Positions 37,647 through 47,629 of a stretch of DNA of 64,000 bases are shown piece by piece (the first letter of the stretch is position 1; every line of letters starts with the position of its first letter). The translations under genes were made by a program, and so were the position numbers. This DNA is from Sphingorhabdus sp. EL138. GTDB taxonomy: Bacteria; Pseudomonadota; Alphaproteobacteria; Sphingomonadales; Sphingomonadaceae. The DNA lies in assembly GCF_945862485.1 (NCBI RefSeq), contig NZ_CAMAYF010000002.1, positions 102,659-166,658 of the forward strand, given 5' to 3'. The notes beneath the pieces were generated by a model, which saw only the letters and a program-made list of their open reading frames with translations, did no database searches and was not told the origin of the DNA.

Positions 37647-38806
37647 CTATTAACGCATCTGGTAACGACACATGTGTTGATCTGGACATATTGTTCCAAC
37701 CTTATACTCTACGTGGGCTGGAGCTGCGCAACCGTATTGTCGTGTCGCCGATGGCGACCTATTCCGCCATTGATGGCCATGTAACCGATTGGCATGTGCA
37801 ACATGTCGGCAAATTGGCAGCTGGCGGCGCTGGTCTTGTCTTTGTCGAGCAAAGCTCGGTCAACCTTCAGGGACGGATTACCCATGGCTGCCTGGGTATC
37901 TGGAAAGACGAACATGTGCCCGGCTTGAAAAAGCTGACAACATTGATCCGCGATTTAGGGGCAGCGTCGGCAATTCAAATCGCGCATTCCGGTCGGAAGG
38001 GGTCTTCCCAACGACCGTGGGAGGGCGGCGGCCCATTGGGTAATGACGATATTGCAGCGCGCGACGAAGGGCCTTGGGAGGCATGCGCGCCAAGCGCAAT
38101 TCCCTTCGATAAAGATTGGCCAACACCCACGAACATGAGCCTTGACGCCATTGAGCAAGTTGTCGCCGATTATCGCGCTGCTTTTATCCGTGCCCGCGAT
38201 GCCGGCTTTGATGTCTGCGAATTGCACTGTGCCCATGGCTATTTGATGCATAGCTTCCTCTCTCCCTTGGGCAACCAACGCACGGACGAATATGGCGGCG
38301 ATCGCGCCGGGCGTATGAAACTCCCTTTGCGTATTGCCGGCATAATGCGCGAAGTTTGGCCCGATCACCTGCCCTGCATGGTTCGGGTATCGTCGGTTGA
38401 TGGCGTTGGGATTGGCTGGCAGATTGAGGATTCCGTTGCTTATGCTTCTGAACTGAAAAAGCTGGGTATCGACATGATCGATTGTTCCTCAGGTGGCTTT
38501 AAGTTGCCTGCCGAAAATAGCCTTGTCGCAAGGACAACCGGTTTTCAGCTCCCATTTTCAGAGCAAATTCGCAAGGAATCGGGGCTTCCGACGATGGGTG
38601 TTGGGCTTATCCGGACCGGCGAACAAGCTGCCATCGCGTTGCAAGATGGTCGCGCCGACCTTGTTGCGCTTGGCCGCGAATTGCTTTGGAATCCGAACTG
38701 GCCGATGCAAATTGCCGCTGAACATGATGAAGCAAACGGTTGGAAATTTATGCCCCCGCAATATGGCTGGTGGTTGCGCCGCCGCAAGGCGCAACAAGGC
38801 AAATAA
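37643..38806 (+). CDS. NADH:flavin oxidoreductase (Old Yellow Enzyme family)
   Basis: LFQPYTLRGLELRNRIVVSPMATYSA...IQIAHSGRKGSS...CELHCAHGYLMHSFLSPLGNQRTDEYGGD. Confidence 0.94.
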   Translation: MTINASGNDTCVDLDILFQPYTLRGLELRNRIVVSPMATYSAIDGHVTDWHVQHVGKLAAGGAGLVFVEQSSVNLQGRITHGCLGIWKDEHVPGLKKLTTLIRDLGAASAIQIAHSGRKGSSQRPWEGGGPLGNDDIAARDEGPWEACAPSAIPFDKDWPTPTNMSLDAIEQVVADYRAAFIRARDAGFDVCELHCAHGYLMHSFLSPLGNQRTDEYGGDRAGRMKLPLRIAGIMREVWPDHLPCMVRVSSVDGVGIGWQIEDSVAYASELKKLGIDMIDCSSGGFKLPAENSLVARTTGFQLPFSEQIRKESGLPTMGVGLIRTGEQAAIALQDGRADLVALGRELLWNPNWPMQIAAEHDEANGWKFMPPQYGWWLRRRKAQQGK

Positions 38807-38820
38807 TAGGAGAGCCGGAT

Positions 38821-39558
38821 ATGACTTCTTTGGTGACGTATACATGCTCTGACGGCATTGCCATATTGACGATCAATCGTCCGGCACAGCGTAATGCCCT
38901 TAGCTTGGCACTTTGGCAGGAGCTTGAGGGCCATCTTGACACCATCGAAGCCGCAGGCCGCGACATTGCTGTCGTCATATTACGTTCGACTGGACCAGTG
39001 TTTTGCGCAGGCAACGATCTTAAAGAGCGCGGCATCACATTTCCCCGCCCTTTCTATCAACCGCATATCGTCACGCGGATCGCCAATCTGCCTCAGCCGC
39101 TGATCGTCGCCGTGCAAGGGGGATGCTTTACGGGTGGGCTGGAATTGGCCTTAACTGGGGACATCATTCTCGCCTCCGAAAGTGCAAGCTTTGCCGACAC
39201 CCACGGCAAATTTTCCATGGTACCCATGTGGGGTATGACCCAACGCCTGCCGCGCCGCGTGGGCAGCTTCAAAGCACGTGAGATCAGCTATACCGGCCTA
39301 CCGGTTTCAGGACGCGAAGCGGAACGGATCGGCCTTGCCAACAAATGCGTGCCCGACGATCAGCTTGAAACTGTGACGATGGATATGGCACGCGCGATTG
39401 CCGGTCAAAGCCGGCATAGCATATTTGCTTATAAGGAACTCTATATCGCGCAGGCCGATCTGCCGCTTGATGCGGGCCTTGCCCATGAGGTTTTCAACAC
39501 CAAAGGCCGTGGCACCGATTTGGAAGAGCGTGTTGCCCAAGGTTTTAGCAAAAAATAA
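38821..39558 (+). CDS. enoyl-CoA hydratase/isomerase family
   Basis: MTSLVTYTCSDGIAILTINRPAQRNALS...GPVFCAGNDLKERG...GGCFTGGLELALTGDIILAS. Confidence 0.9.
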   Translation: MTSLVTYTCSDGIAILTINRPAQRNALSLALWQELEGHLDTIEAAGRDIAVVILRSTGPVFCAGNDLKERGITFPRPFYQPHIVTRIANLPQPLIVAVQGGCFTGGLELALTGDIILASESASFADTHGKFSMVPMWGMTQRLPRRVGSFKAREISYTGLPVSGREAERIGLANKCVPDDQLETVTMDMARAIAGQSRHSIFAYKELYIAQADLPLDAGLAHEVFNTKGRGTDLEERVAQGFSKK

Positions 39559-39564
39559 TCGCTG

Positions 39565-40329
39565 CTATCTGATCGAAAACGGAGCGCCTTCGGTCACGTT
39601 TTTCCATTGCAACCCGTCATGCCCGAACAGGATGTGCGTACCATTTTTCCGTAACGCATCCAGACGGCGATAGGTCTCCATACCAAGCTCCATATCATTG
39701 GTTGCCTTGGGCAGCACCATGACATCCAGATTACGTTCGGTATAGCAGCAATCGCCTGCGAGAAGCACTTCGCCGCCCGCCAGTTTGACGATTACGCTCT
39801 GATGCCCCGGCGTATGGCCAAAGGTCGGGATAATGCGGACCGTCCCATCGCCAAACAGGTCGTGTTCACCTGAAACAGTTTTCACTGGCTGGCCGGTCTC
39901 ATAATCTTCGGATGAATAGAGCAATGGTTGGTCACAGTTTTTAGCCGTTTCATATTCGCTCAACTGAACAATCATGGTTGCATTCGGCAGGTGTGCATTG
40001 CCCCCACAATGATCGATGTGGAGATGCGAATTGATGATCCAGTTAATGCTTGCGGGGTAAACATCGATCGATTTCAGCCGGGTGGCGATATCCATCCCTT
40101 CGAACCATTCCAAACCAAATTTATCAGCCGGCAACGCATTGCCCTGTTCCCGGCGAAAACGAACGCCCATCCCGGTGTCAAACAACGCCCGCCCTTTTGG
40201 ATGATCGATAAGATAGGATGGAACAGGGGCCCGCATGTGCGGACCTTCATCACCTTCAATATAATATCCTGGCTTGCACTGAAACCAGCCTGTGTTGAAG
40301 GCATAAAGTGTCACCTGGTCTGTCATCAT
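39565..40329 (-). CDS. metallo-β-lactamase-fold hydrolase, N-acyl-homoserine-lactonase-like
   Basis: NSHLHIDHCGGN, IPTFGHTPGHQSV, LAGDCCYTERN, FGHDG. Confidence 0.82.
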   Translation of the reverse strand: MMTDQVTLYAFNTGWFQCKPGYYIEGDEGPHMRAPVPSYLIDHPKGRALFDTGMGVRFRREQGNALPADKFGLEWFEGMDIATRLKSIDVYPASINWIINSHLHIDHCGGNAHLPNATMIVQLSEYETAKNCDQPLLYSSEDYETGQPVKTVSGEHDLFGDGTVRIIPTFGHTPGHQSVIVKLAGGEVLLAGDCCYTERNLDVMVLPKATNDMELGMETYRRLDALRKNGTHILFGHDGLQWKNVTEGAPFSIR

Positions 40330-40605
40330 TTTTCTCTCTCACCTAAAACCCAAACGCAAAGATCTTTATCGTCTAACTATTTTGAGTGCCTCAGGCAAGC
40401 GCAGCCGGCCTGGTTATGTGCCTCTAAGATCGTGTGACCTTTGCCTAACCGGCCTATTGGTTGTCGACGGCACTCCAACTAACTCAAACATGGTATCCAC
40501 GCCGGGACGCCTCGGCGCGTCTTGGAAAATTAGATCAAAAAAGGTTTTGAAACTAAGGGAACATGCGGCATTCGGGCCGAACTTCGTTTTCAAGGTACAT
40601 TAGAA

Positions 40606-41931
40606 ATGACAATTAGTCTGCCACACGGTTCCGTACGTCTTCGCTCGGCCGAGTGGCAGACTATAATCATCCTTCTGCTCATTTACACACTTGCCTATCT
40701 TGACCGGCAGATACTCACACTGCTGGTTGATCCCATACGAAACGATCTTGGTGTCAGCGACGTCCAAATGGGTTTCCTTCAGGGCTTAGGCTTTACTTTA
40801 TTTTACGCACTTTGTGGGCCATTTGTCGGATGGATGGTTGACCGCCACAACCGACGACTGATCATTTTTATTGGTATTCTCATTTGGTCTGTCAGCACTG
40901 CAGCAAGCGGGTTTGCGAATAGCTATAGTCATTTGCTTCTCGCGCGATTTGGCGTGGGTGCTGGGGAAGCAGCATTGCTACCTGCCGCTTACTCAATCAT
41001 CAGTGACATGGTGGAAAAATCACGTCTTGGACGGGCGATGGGTGTGTTTTCACTAGGCGGCATAGCGGGTGGTTCACTCTCTTATGTCGTCGGTGGTTTG
41101 CTCATCAGTTATCTTGCGCGATACGCCGACATAGACTTGCCCTTGATTGGAATGATGCATGATTGGCAATTGGTGTTCCTTGCAATAGGCACGCTTGGCA
41201 TTCCCATGGCAATCCTTGTTTTTGCTTTTCCCGACCCGGGCCGCCGCGACAGCAAGCTGATGGCCGAAGACAAGGCTGCGGCTGTTCGGGGGCATTTCAA
41301 AAAGCACTGGCGTTTTTACGCCTGCCACTTTTCCGCATTCTCACTCTTTTGTTTCTTAGGTGCGGCGACAACGGCGTGGTCGGCAACATATATGATGCGG
41401 GAATTCGGCTGGACTGTCGCCATGGTCAGCACTTTGCTTGGCGTCAAATCTATGGTGGCTGGAGCGTTGGGTATGGTTGGGGGTGGAATGCTGGCAGATT
41501 GGCTCACGAAGCGTGGCCTTCAGGACGCCCATCTGCGCATGTACGTTTTTATCATGCCGATTTTTGCAGTGGCGGGCATAACAGCTTTTACGTCATCAAA
41601 TATGTGGGTGGCATTTGGCGGCATCGTGGTCTTGGGCGTTATCGCACCATTTATTGCGGTGGCCGCGGCGGCCTTGCAGTTGGCGACAGTCCCAGAACGT
41701 CGGGGCATAGCGTCGGCAAGCTTTTTGCTGGTCTATAATCTTGTTGGCTTTGGTCTTGGTCCAGCAATGGTGGCGCTGGCCGCAAGTTTGATATTTGGTG
41801 AGGATGGAAATCTTGGCCCCGCACTTGCGCTTGCCTTTATAGTCGTTCCTCCATTCATCATGTTGCTTATGGCCCTAGGTCTACGCCCGATGCGACAAGC
41901 GGTGGCTGACGCTAACCAAAACGCAATCTAG
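40606..41931 (+). CDS. MFS transporter
   Basis: 12-TM pattern; LAYLDRQILTLLVDPIRNDLGVSDVQMGFLQG, GWMVDRHNRRLIIF. Confidence 0.9.
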   Translation: MTISLPHGSVRLRSAEWQTIIILLLIYTLAYLDRQILTLLVDPIRNDLGVSDVQMGFLQGLGFTLFYALCGPFVGWMVDRHNRRLIIFIGILIWSVSTAASGFANSYSHLLLARFGVGAGEAALLPAAYSIISDMVEKSRLGRAMGVFSLGGIAGGSLSYVVGGLLISYLARYADIDLPLIGMMHDWQLVFLAIGTLGIPMAILVFAFPDPGRRDSKLMAEDKAAAVRGHFKKHWRFYACHFSAFSLFCFLGAATTAWSATYMMREFGWTVAMVSTLLGVKSMVAGALGMVGGGMLADWLTKRGLQDAHLRMYVFIMPIFAVAGITAFTSSNMWVAFGGIVVLGVIAPFIAVAAAALQLATVPERRGIASASFLLVYNLVGFGLGPAMVALAASLIFGEDGNLGPALALAFIVVPPFIMLLMALGLRPMRQAVADANQNAI

Positions 41932-41983
41932 GTTTTGATTATGGATGAACCACGCGATCAAACAAATCTAAAGCAACTTTCTG

Positions 41984-42013
41984 AGGCGCAAGGAAAGTCG
42001 GGTTCTTGCGCCT
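41984..42013 (+). terminator. Hairpin, likely terminator after MFS gene
   Basis: AGGCGCAAG-N12-CTTGCGCCT perfect 9-bp stem, ~50 bp after 41931 stop; no strong T-run. Confidence 0.5.
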
Positions 42014-42182
42014 TCATATCTTAAGTTTCCATAGCGCTGACCGTCAATCTATTATGCTTTTCTAAAATCTTTTATTCGTTCGCAAACCGATTGCGCTTTT
42101 CTCTCCAAAAATTACAAAACAAGGCTTGCTCACTGCTTGGCTTCAATGCAAGGTAATCAGGTAACCTATTAGGAGGATTAAA

Positions 42183-42983
42183 GTGTTGTCACGCTATGCG
42201 TCATATACCGGCCTGGCCGTGACACTGGACGGAAACGTTCTCACGGTGATGCTTAACAACCCTCCGCTGAATGCTATGACGAGTGATGCCCATCGCGAAT
42301 TAGGGCAAATTTGGGCAGATGCGGCAACAGATACAGATGTGCGCGTGATTGTGATGACGGGCGCTGGGGACCGCGCCTTTTGTGCTGGCGGCGATTTAAA
42401 CAGAATGGTTGATGGTTGGCCAGATCATGGCCGCTGGCAAATTGGCATTGCCGAGGCGCACGCCATTGTTGTTGGTATGCTGGAATGCCCGAAACCAGTA
42501 ATCTCACGCATTAACGGGCATGCGATGGGACTTGGCGCCACCATTGCGTTGGCGGGAGACATTACCATCATAGTCGATGATGCTAAAATTGGTGATTCAC
42601 ATGTTAATGTTGGTCTCGCAACTGGTGATGGCGGCGCTCTATTGTGGCCCAATTTGGTCGGACTTGTTGAAGCAAGACGCCATTTGCTCTCTGGCAAACC
42701 ATTGTCTGGCGCTGATGCTAAAGCAAAGGGACTGGTCACCGACGCCGTCAGTCGCGACGCGTTAGATGCTGCGGTGCAAGAGTGGGTCGACATGTTTTTG
42801 GCGCAATCGCCAAAAGCTGTTCAAACCACGAAACAAGCCTTGAACCTAGATATTTTGGATAAGGCTAAGCGTTATATGGACGAGATGCTGCGGCTTGAAA
42901 CAATTTCATGGGCATCACCGAACCATCCAGAGGCCGTACATGCGATCCTTGAAAAGCGCCCTCCCCAATTCACCAACGAATAA
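42183..42983 (+). CDS. enoyl-CoA hydratase/isomerase family
   Basis: LTVMLNNPPLNAMT...RAFCAGGDLNRMV...GHAMGLGATIALAGDITIIVDDAKIGDSHVNVGL; GTG start. Confidence 0.9.
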   Translation: MLSRYASYTGLAVTLDGNVLTVMLNNPPLNAMTSDAHRELGQIWADAATDTDVRVIVMTGAGDRAFCAGGDLNRMVDGWPDHGRWQIGIAEAHAIVVGMLECPKPVISRINGHAMGLGATIALAGDITIIVDDAKIGDSHVNVGLATGDGGALLWPNLVGLVEARRHLLSGKPLSGADAKAKGLVTDAVSRDALDAAVQEWVDMFLAQSPKAVQTTKQALNLDILDKAKRYMDEMLRLETISWASPNHPEAVHAILEKRPPQFTNE

Positions 42984-43000
42984 CCAGCGGAAATTCAATA

Positions 43001-44074
43001 ATGTCTGAACAAATCGATATCGGCGTTCTGTCCGAGAGTTTTAACGAATTTCTAAGTGCCGAATGGCCTCGCGAAAAAGCTGTGGCTTATCCGCGGAGTA
43101 ATGCACCTTATGCGGCAGATTTATGGTCCGAAATAAGCGCCCTTGGTTGGCCTGCACTTTCGGTATCTGAAGCAATGGGTGGTCTCGGCATGGGTACGCA
43201 GGCAACTGCCGCTTTGCACGAAGCTTTGGGTTATGCGGCGGCACCATTGCCTTTGCTTGGCACTATGCTCGCCGTTGCTTTGGTGGAAGCAGCGGGGAGC
43301 GACGTCCAAAAGGAAGTGTTGCTCTCCGGTCTTGCTGACGGCTCAACCCGCGCATGCGTATCGCAGCCCCCAGACACTCCACTCAATGTTGATGGCCAAA
43401 CGTTGAACGGAACGGTTGCGAATGTTTTAGATGCGCCTTCTGCGTCTATCTTGTTACTACGCGCTGATCGCGCCGGTCACGTAGTCTGGCTTGCCATTCC
43501 TGCCGATGCGCAAGGGGTGTCAATTGAGCGCGCATTATTGGCGGACACAACGCGATCCATTGGATCGGTTACCTTGAAAAATGTGTCGCTAGATTCGGTT
43601 CATATCCTTGTCCCGAAAAATCCGATCGCCTTGGAAAATGAATTGCTCCGCCTCGCTGCTATCGCTCTTGCTGCTGACGCACTTGGAGGCGGTAATGCCG
43701 TGTTGGTTGCCACAATCGAATATCTTAAAGTACGCGAACAATTTGGTCGCGTCATCGGATCCTTTCAGGCGCTTAAACATCGTGTAGCCGACCACAAAGC
43801 GGCGCTCGAAGCCGCGCGTGGCCTTGTTGAGTTTGCAGCAGGAATGGAGGGCGGCACCCCGCACGCGCTTCTCGCGGCGTTAACGGCGAAGCAGCATGTA
43901 ACCCGCATAGCTGCCGAAGTTGCGCGCGATTGCATTCAGTTACACGGCGGTGTTGGTTTCACGTCCGAATATGTCCCGCACATATATTTGAAGCGCGCAA
44001 AGTTAAACGAAGCACTGTTTGGAACCCGATCAGTGCTGCTTGATCGCATTGCAGACATGCTGGAGGCCGCATAA
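43001..44074 (+). CDS. acyl-CoA dehydrogenase-family small subunit
   Basis: 357 aa; EQFGRVIGSFQALKHRVADHKAALEAARGL, QLHGGVGFTSEYVPHIYLKRAK. Confidence 0.87.
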   Translation: MSEQIDIGVLSESFNEFLSAEWPREKAVAYPRSNAPYAADLWSEISALGWPALSVSEAMGGLGMGTQATAALHEALGYAAAPLPLLGTMLAVALVEAAGSDVQKEVLLSGLADGSTRACVSQPPDTPLNVDGQTLNGTVANVLDAPSASILLLRADRAGHVVWLAIPADAQGVSIERALLADTTRSIGSVTLKNVSLDSVHILVPKNPIALENELLRLAAIALAADALGGGNAVLVATIEYLKVREQFGRVIGSFQALKHRVADHKAALEAARGLVEFAAGMEGGTPHALLAALTAKQHVTRIAAEVARDCIQLHGGVGFTSEYVPHIYLKRAKLNEALFGTRSVLLDRIADMLEAA

Positions 44075-45276
44075 TGAGCCGGACATATGATATCCTTGGC
44101 AAAGTAGGAAACGAACAGGCATTTCGTCAGGAAATGCGCGACTGGCTAGCAGAAAAAGCACCCAAAAACTGGCGCCAAATATGGCAAAATGTCCGCGACA
44201 GCGCGTTAAAGGCGGAAGTCGTAAAATGGCTGACTGAACGCAGAGCTGTTGGACTTGGAACCCCCCATTGGCCAAAGGAATGGGGCGGCCCCGGCTTGCC
44301 ATTTGCCTATCAAATCATGGTTTATGAGGAATTTTCTCGTGCTGACGCCCCTGAGTTGGAAATGTTCGGAATTTCGCTTTTCCACACGCCAGCCACGCTG
44401 TTCGAACATGGCACGCAGGCACAAAAGGATAAGTATCTTACAGGCATTACCGAAGGCACAGATATCTGGTGTCAGGGCTTTTCGGAACCCGGAGCGGGCT
44501 CTGACCTCGCCAGCCTGCGCACCAGCGCGGTCCTGCAAGGTGATCACTATGTTATCAATGGCCAAAAAATCTGGTCATCTGGTGCGTATCACGCTGATTA
44601 TTGCCTTTTGTTGGCGCGTACCGATGCAAATGTTGCCCGTAAGCATGATGGTATTTCCTATTTCATCATGGACATGAAAACGCCCGGTATTGAGGTCCGT
44701 CCTATCAACCAAATCACTGGCGAAGCGCATTTTGCCGAGATTTTCATGGACGATGTCAAAATACCTGTAGCGAACCTGATCGGCGCGGAGGGCAATGGCT
44801 GGAACATCGCGCAATCCACGCTGTCTACAGAACGTGGATTGCTTATTTTTGGCGAAGTTGAAAGGCTTGCACGTTCATTCCAACTTGATGGGCAAGACGC
44901 TCGGGATAACTGGATGCGTGACGTCCAATTCCGCCGCGAATATGCCGCTCTTTATGGCGAACTTCAATCTGTGCGGTTGATGATTAAAAAACTGCTCATC
45001 GAGTTGGAGGCGAACCCAGACAAAGCTTCGCCGACATTACCGACCTATATCAAGGTAACGTGGGGGCCATTCCTGCAACGCTACACGGAATTTCTTCTCC
45101 GCGCTGAAGGGCTGCAGACACAAAAATGGCAACCAGCGATACCTGGGACCAGCCACAGCAGCCGCCTCCGGATCAATGATTTCTTGAATAGTTATGGCTG
45201 GACAATCGCCGGCGGATCAAACGAGATTATGCGTAATATCATTTCGGAGAGAATATTGGGCCTTCCGAAAGGCTGA
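44074..45276 (+). CDS. acyl-CoA dehydrogenase (large subunit)
   Basis: CQGFSEPGAGSDLASLRTSA, INGQKIWSSGAYHADYCLLLARTD, IAGGSNEIMRNIISERILGLPKG. Confidence 0.92.
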   Translation: MSRTYDILGKVGNEQAFRQEMRDWLAEKAPKNWRQIWQNVRDSALKAEVVKWLTERRAVGLGTPHWPKEWGGPGLPFAYQIMVYEEFSRADAPELEMFGISLFHTPATLFEHGTQAQKDKYLTGITEGTDIWCQGFSEPGAGSDLASLRTSAVLQGDHYVINGQKIWSSGAYHADYCLLLARTDANVARKHDGISYFIMDMKTPGIEVRPINQITGEAHFAEIFMDDVKIPVANLIGAEGNGWNIAQSTLSTERGLLIFGEVERLARSFQLDGQDARDNWMRDVQFRREYAALYGELQSVRLMIKKLLIELEANPDKASPTLPTYIKVTWGPFLQRYTEFLLRAEGLQTQKWQPAIPGTSHSSRLRINDFLNSYGWTIAGGSNEIMRNIISERILGLPKG

Positions 45277-45335
45277 CAACGGGCACCTGTATTCGGCGCT
45301 GAACGACCGAAAATGGTGCAAAAGGAGAGCGATTA

Positions 45336-46775
45336 ATGCAACCACTAGAAATGGCGACCGAAGAAAAGAAGATTTTTTACCGGCTCGTCATTCCGCTGAT
45401 GATAGCGGAACTGGTGGCTGCTCTTGAACTCACGATGATCTATGCGGCATTACCGACGCTTGTCCGCGAATATGGCGGTACGTCGGAAGCTGGCTGGCTG
45501 GTTACGTCGTTCATGCTGTCCGCAGCCGCTGGAGCAGCACTTTTTGGGCGGTTGGGCGATCTGCTTGGACGGCGCAATGTGTTGCTGTGGGTTTTGGCAT
45601 TGTCCACGCTTGGATCCGCGATCAGCAGCGTCACGAAAGATCTTGAGTTACTCATTCTCGGACGCACCCTGCAAGGTTTCGCTGGTGCCATCGTTCCCTT
45701 ATGCTTCGGCATGATCCGAGAGCGGGTAAGCCTGAAAAAGGTCCCACTTGGGATAGGTCTAATTTCTTCAACGGTTACGATTGCGTCGGCATCCGGGCTG
45801 GTAATAGGCGGCCTGATTATTGACCATGCCGACTGGACAATGATTTTCAAGATTACGACTGGCCTTGGCATATTCGCATTTCTTGTTGTCCTGTTGTTTA
45901 TTGCAAAGGACAAGATTTCAACGGTAAAGGGTGTTCTTGAGGACTTGCTCGGTGGCCTCCTCTTCATTCCTGCCGTGGTTAGCTTGCTTTTGGGCATCAC
46001 AACCATTTCAAAACAGGGCTTGTTCGCTACGACGTCATTGTCATGGGTCTTAGCCGCTGTCGTATTTTTTAGTGCCTGGATTTGGCGCGAACTGAGCGTC
46101 AAAAACCCGCTTCTGGACGTCCGCCTGCTGGCCAAGCCCGCTATTGCATGGCCCAACATCGTAATGATTTTTGTCGCATTGGGCGTATATCAAGGCGGCC
46201 ACCTGATGTCGTTATTCGGTCAACAACCGCTTGCGACGGGTATTGGCCTTGGCTTGACAGCAACCATGGCAGGTTTTCTGCTTTTGCCGGCTAACATCTG
46301 TGCAGGCCTGACCACTCCGTTTGTCGGCGCGGCGGTTCACCGCTTTGGGCCGCGTAACCTTGCCAGGCTTGGCTGCAGCATGATGTTCTCGGCATTTGTG
46401 CTGCTCGCATTCTTTAACAACAATGTCACCATCGTCATTTTGCTCATGATCTTACAAGGCATTGGACTTGGGATCCTGTATGTCATTGTGCCGGTAATCG
46501 TAGTGCACTCTGTGCCATCCGACCGGACCAGCGAAGCTACGGGCATGATGGGTGTTATCCGTTCCACCGCAATGGCAATCGGCGCTCAAACGGTCGCAAC
46601 GTTGCTTGCAGTGAGCCACAGTGCGCCGAGCAAAGTAGGCGGACACCACGCATTCCCCGATGAGGCAGCGTATCAAACCGCATTTTTATATGTGGCCGCG
46701 ACGGCATTTATTGCACTTATACTGTGCCAGATGTTGCCTAAAATGCTCTCCAATTCGGCAGATGCCACAGGATAG
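45336..46775 (+). CDS. MFS transporter, DHA2/multidrug-type
   Basis: 14-TM-like; TYLALPTLVREYGGTSEAGWLVTSFMLSAAAGAALFGRLGDLLGRRNVL-like motif A region. Confidence 0.88.
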   Translation: MQPLEMATEEKKIFYRLVIPLMIAELVAALELTMIYAALPTLVREYGGTSEAGWLVTSFMLSAAAGAALFGRLGDLLGRRNVLLWVLALSTLGSAISSVTKDLELLILGRTLQGFAGAIVPLCFGMIRERVSLKKVPLGIGLISSTVTIASASGLVIGGLIIDHADWTMIFKITTGLGIFAFLVVLLFIAKDKISTVKGVLEDLLGGLLFIPAVVSLLLGITTISKQGLFATTSLSWVLAAVVFFSAWIWRELSVKNPLLDVRLLAKPAIAWPNIVMIFVALGVYQGGHLMSLFGQQPLATGIGLGLTATMAGFLLLPANICAGLTTPFVGAAVHRFGPRNLARLGCSMMFSAFVLLAFFNNNVTIVILLMILQGIGLGILYVIVPVIVVHSVPSDRTSEATGMMGVIRSTAMAIGAQTVATLLAVSHSAPSKVGGHHAFPDEAAYQTAFLYVAATAFIALILCQMLPKMLSNSADATG

Positions 46776-46807
46776 CGTCTTCAATCACAACACAAATGGG
46801 TTGTGTG

Positions 46808-47629
46808 TCAGCCAGTGCTGACTGGCGGGTCAAATATTGCTGTTATTGACGTGAACTGCGGCGTGCGTTTTTCCCGCTTGGCGGCCATGGCTTCTTTGAA
46901 GTCGTCGCTCTGAAGCGTCAGTTGTGCCAACATATAGGCGCTCTGGCGTGCCGCTTCAAAACCCTGAAGATCGGCATCCTGTAGCTGCGTCTTCATCATC
47001 GCAAAACTCGCCGGCGCATTTTTTGCAACTGAGCGGGCATAATGAAAAGCGGCATCCGAAAAGCCTTCTACCGGCATTGTCATCGACACCAGCCCTTTGG
47101 CAAAGGCCTCCTGCGCGTCCAACCGACGGGCCGACATCAGCATCTCGGCGGCGTTGCCCGGACCAATTAGCCGCGACAGCGACCATGCGAGCCCCCCTTC
47201 TGCACATAAACCAAGCCCGGCAAATGGTGCCACGAAGAATGCATCTTCAGCGGCAATGCGAATGTCCGCGGCGCATGCCATCGCAAGTCCGATACCCGCA
47301 CATGGACCATGTATTGCTGCAATCACTGGCTTTGGCAGAGCCATCAATCCATCATAGCGTAAGCCGCCTGATCGTGTTGTCGTCACTTCCGGTCCTGCAG
47401 ACAACTCATTTAGGACTTGCATGTCGGCGCCCGCGCAAAAGCCACGCCCAGCACCCGAGAGCAAAGCAACACGCACGTCAGGATCGGCAGCAGCTTTGGA
47501 GAAAGCCTCTGTCAACCCACGAGACATGTCCCCGTTTGAAGCATTCAGCCGGTCTGGCCGGTTCAGTGTCACCCGCGCCACGCCGTCTTCCACGGCGTAT
47601 AAAACAGAGCCTGCCCCGCTTACAGTCAC
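46808..47629 (-). CDS. enoyl-CoA hydratase/isomerase family
   Basis: VARVTLNRPDRLNASN...GRGFCAGADMQVLNEL...HGPCAGIGLAMACAADIRIAA. Confidence 0.9.
   Translation of the reverse strand: MTVSGAGSVLYAVEDGVARVTLNRPDRLNASNGDMSRGLTEAFSKAAADPDVRVALLSGAGRGFCAGADMQVLNELSAGPEVTTTRSGGLRYDGLMALPKPVIAAIHGPCAGIGLAMACAADIRIAAEDAFFVAPFAGLGLCAEGGLAWSLSRLIGPGNAAEMLMSARRLDAQEAFAKGLVSMTMPVEGFSDAAFHYARSVAKNAPASFAMMKTQLQDADLQGFEAARQSAYMLAQLTLQSDDFKEAMAAKREKRTPQFTSITAIFDPPVSTG

Noticed and set aside
46776-46807. Weak hairpin CACAAC-N8-GTTGTG between convergent MFS and crotonase genes
   Set aside because: Only a 6-bp stem with no T-run; not convincing as a terminator.
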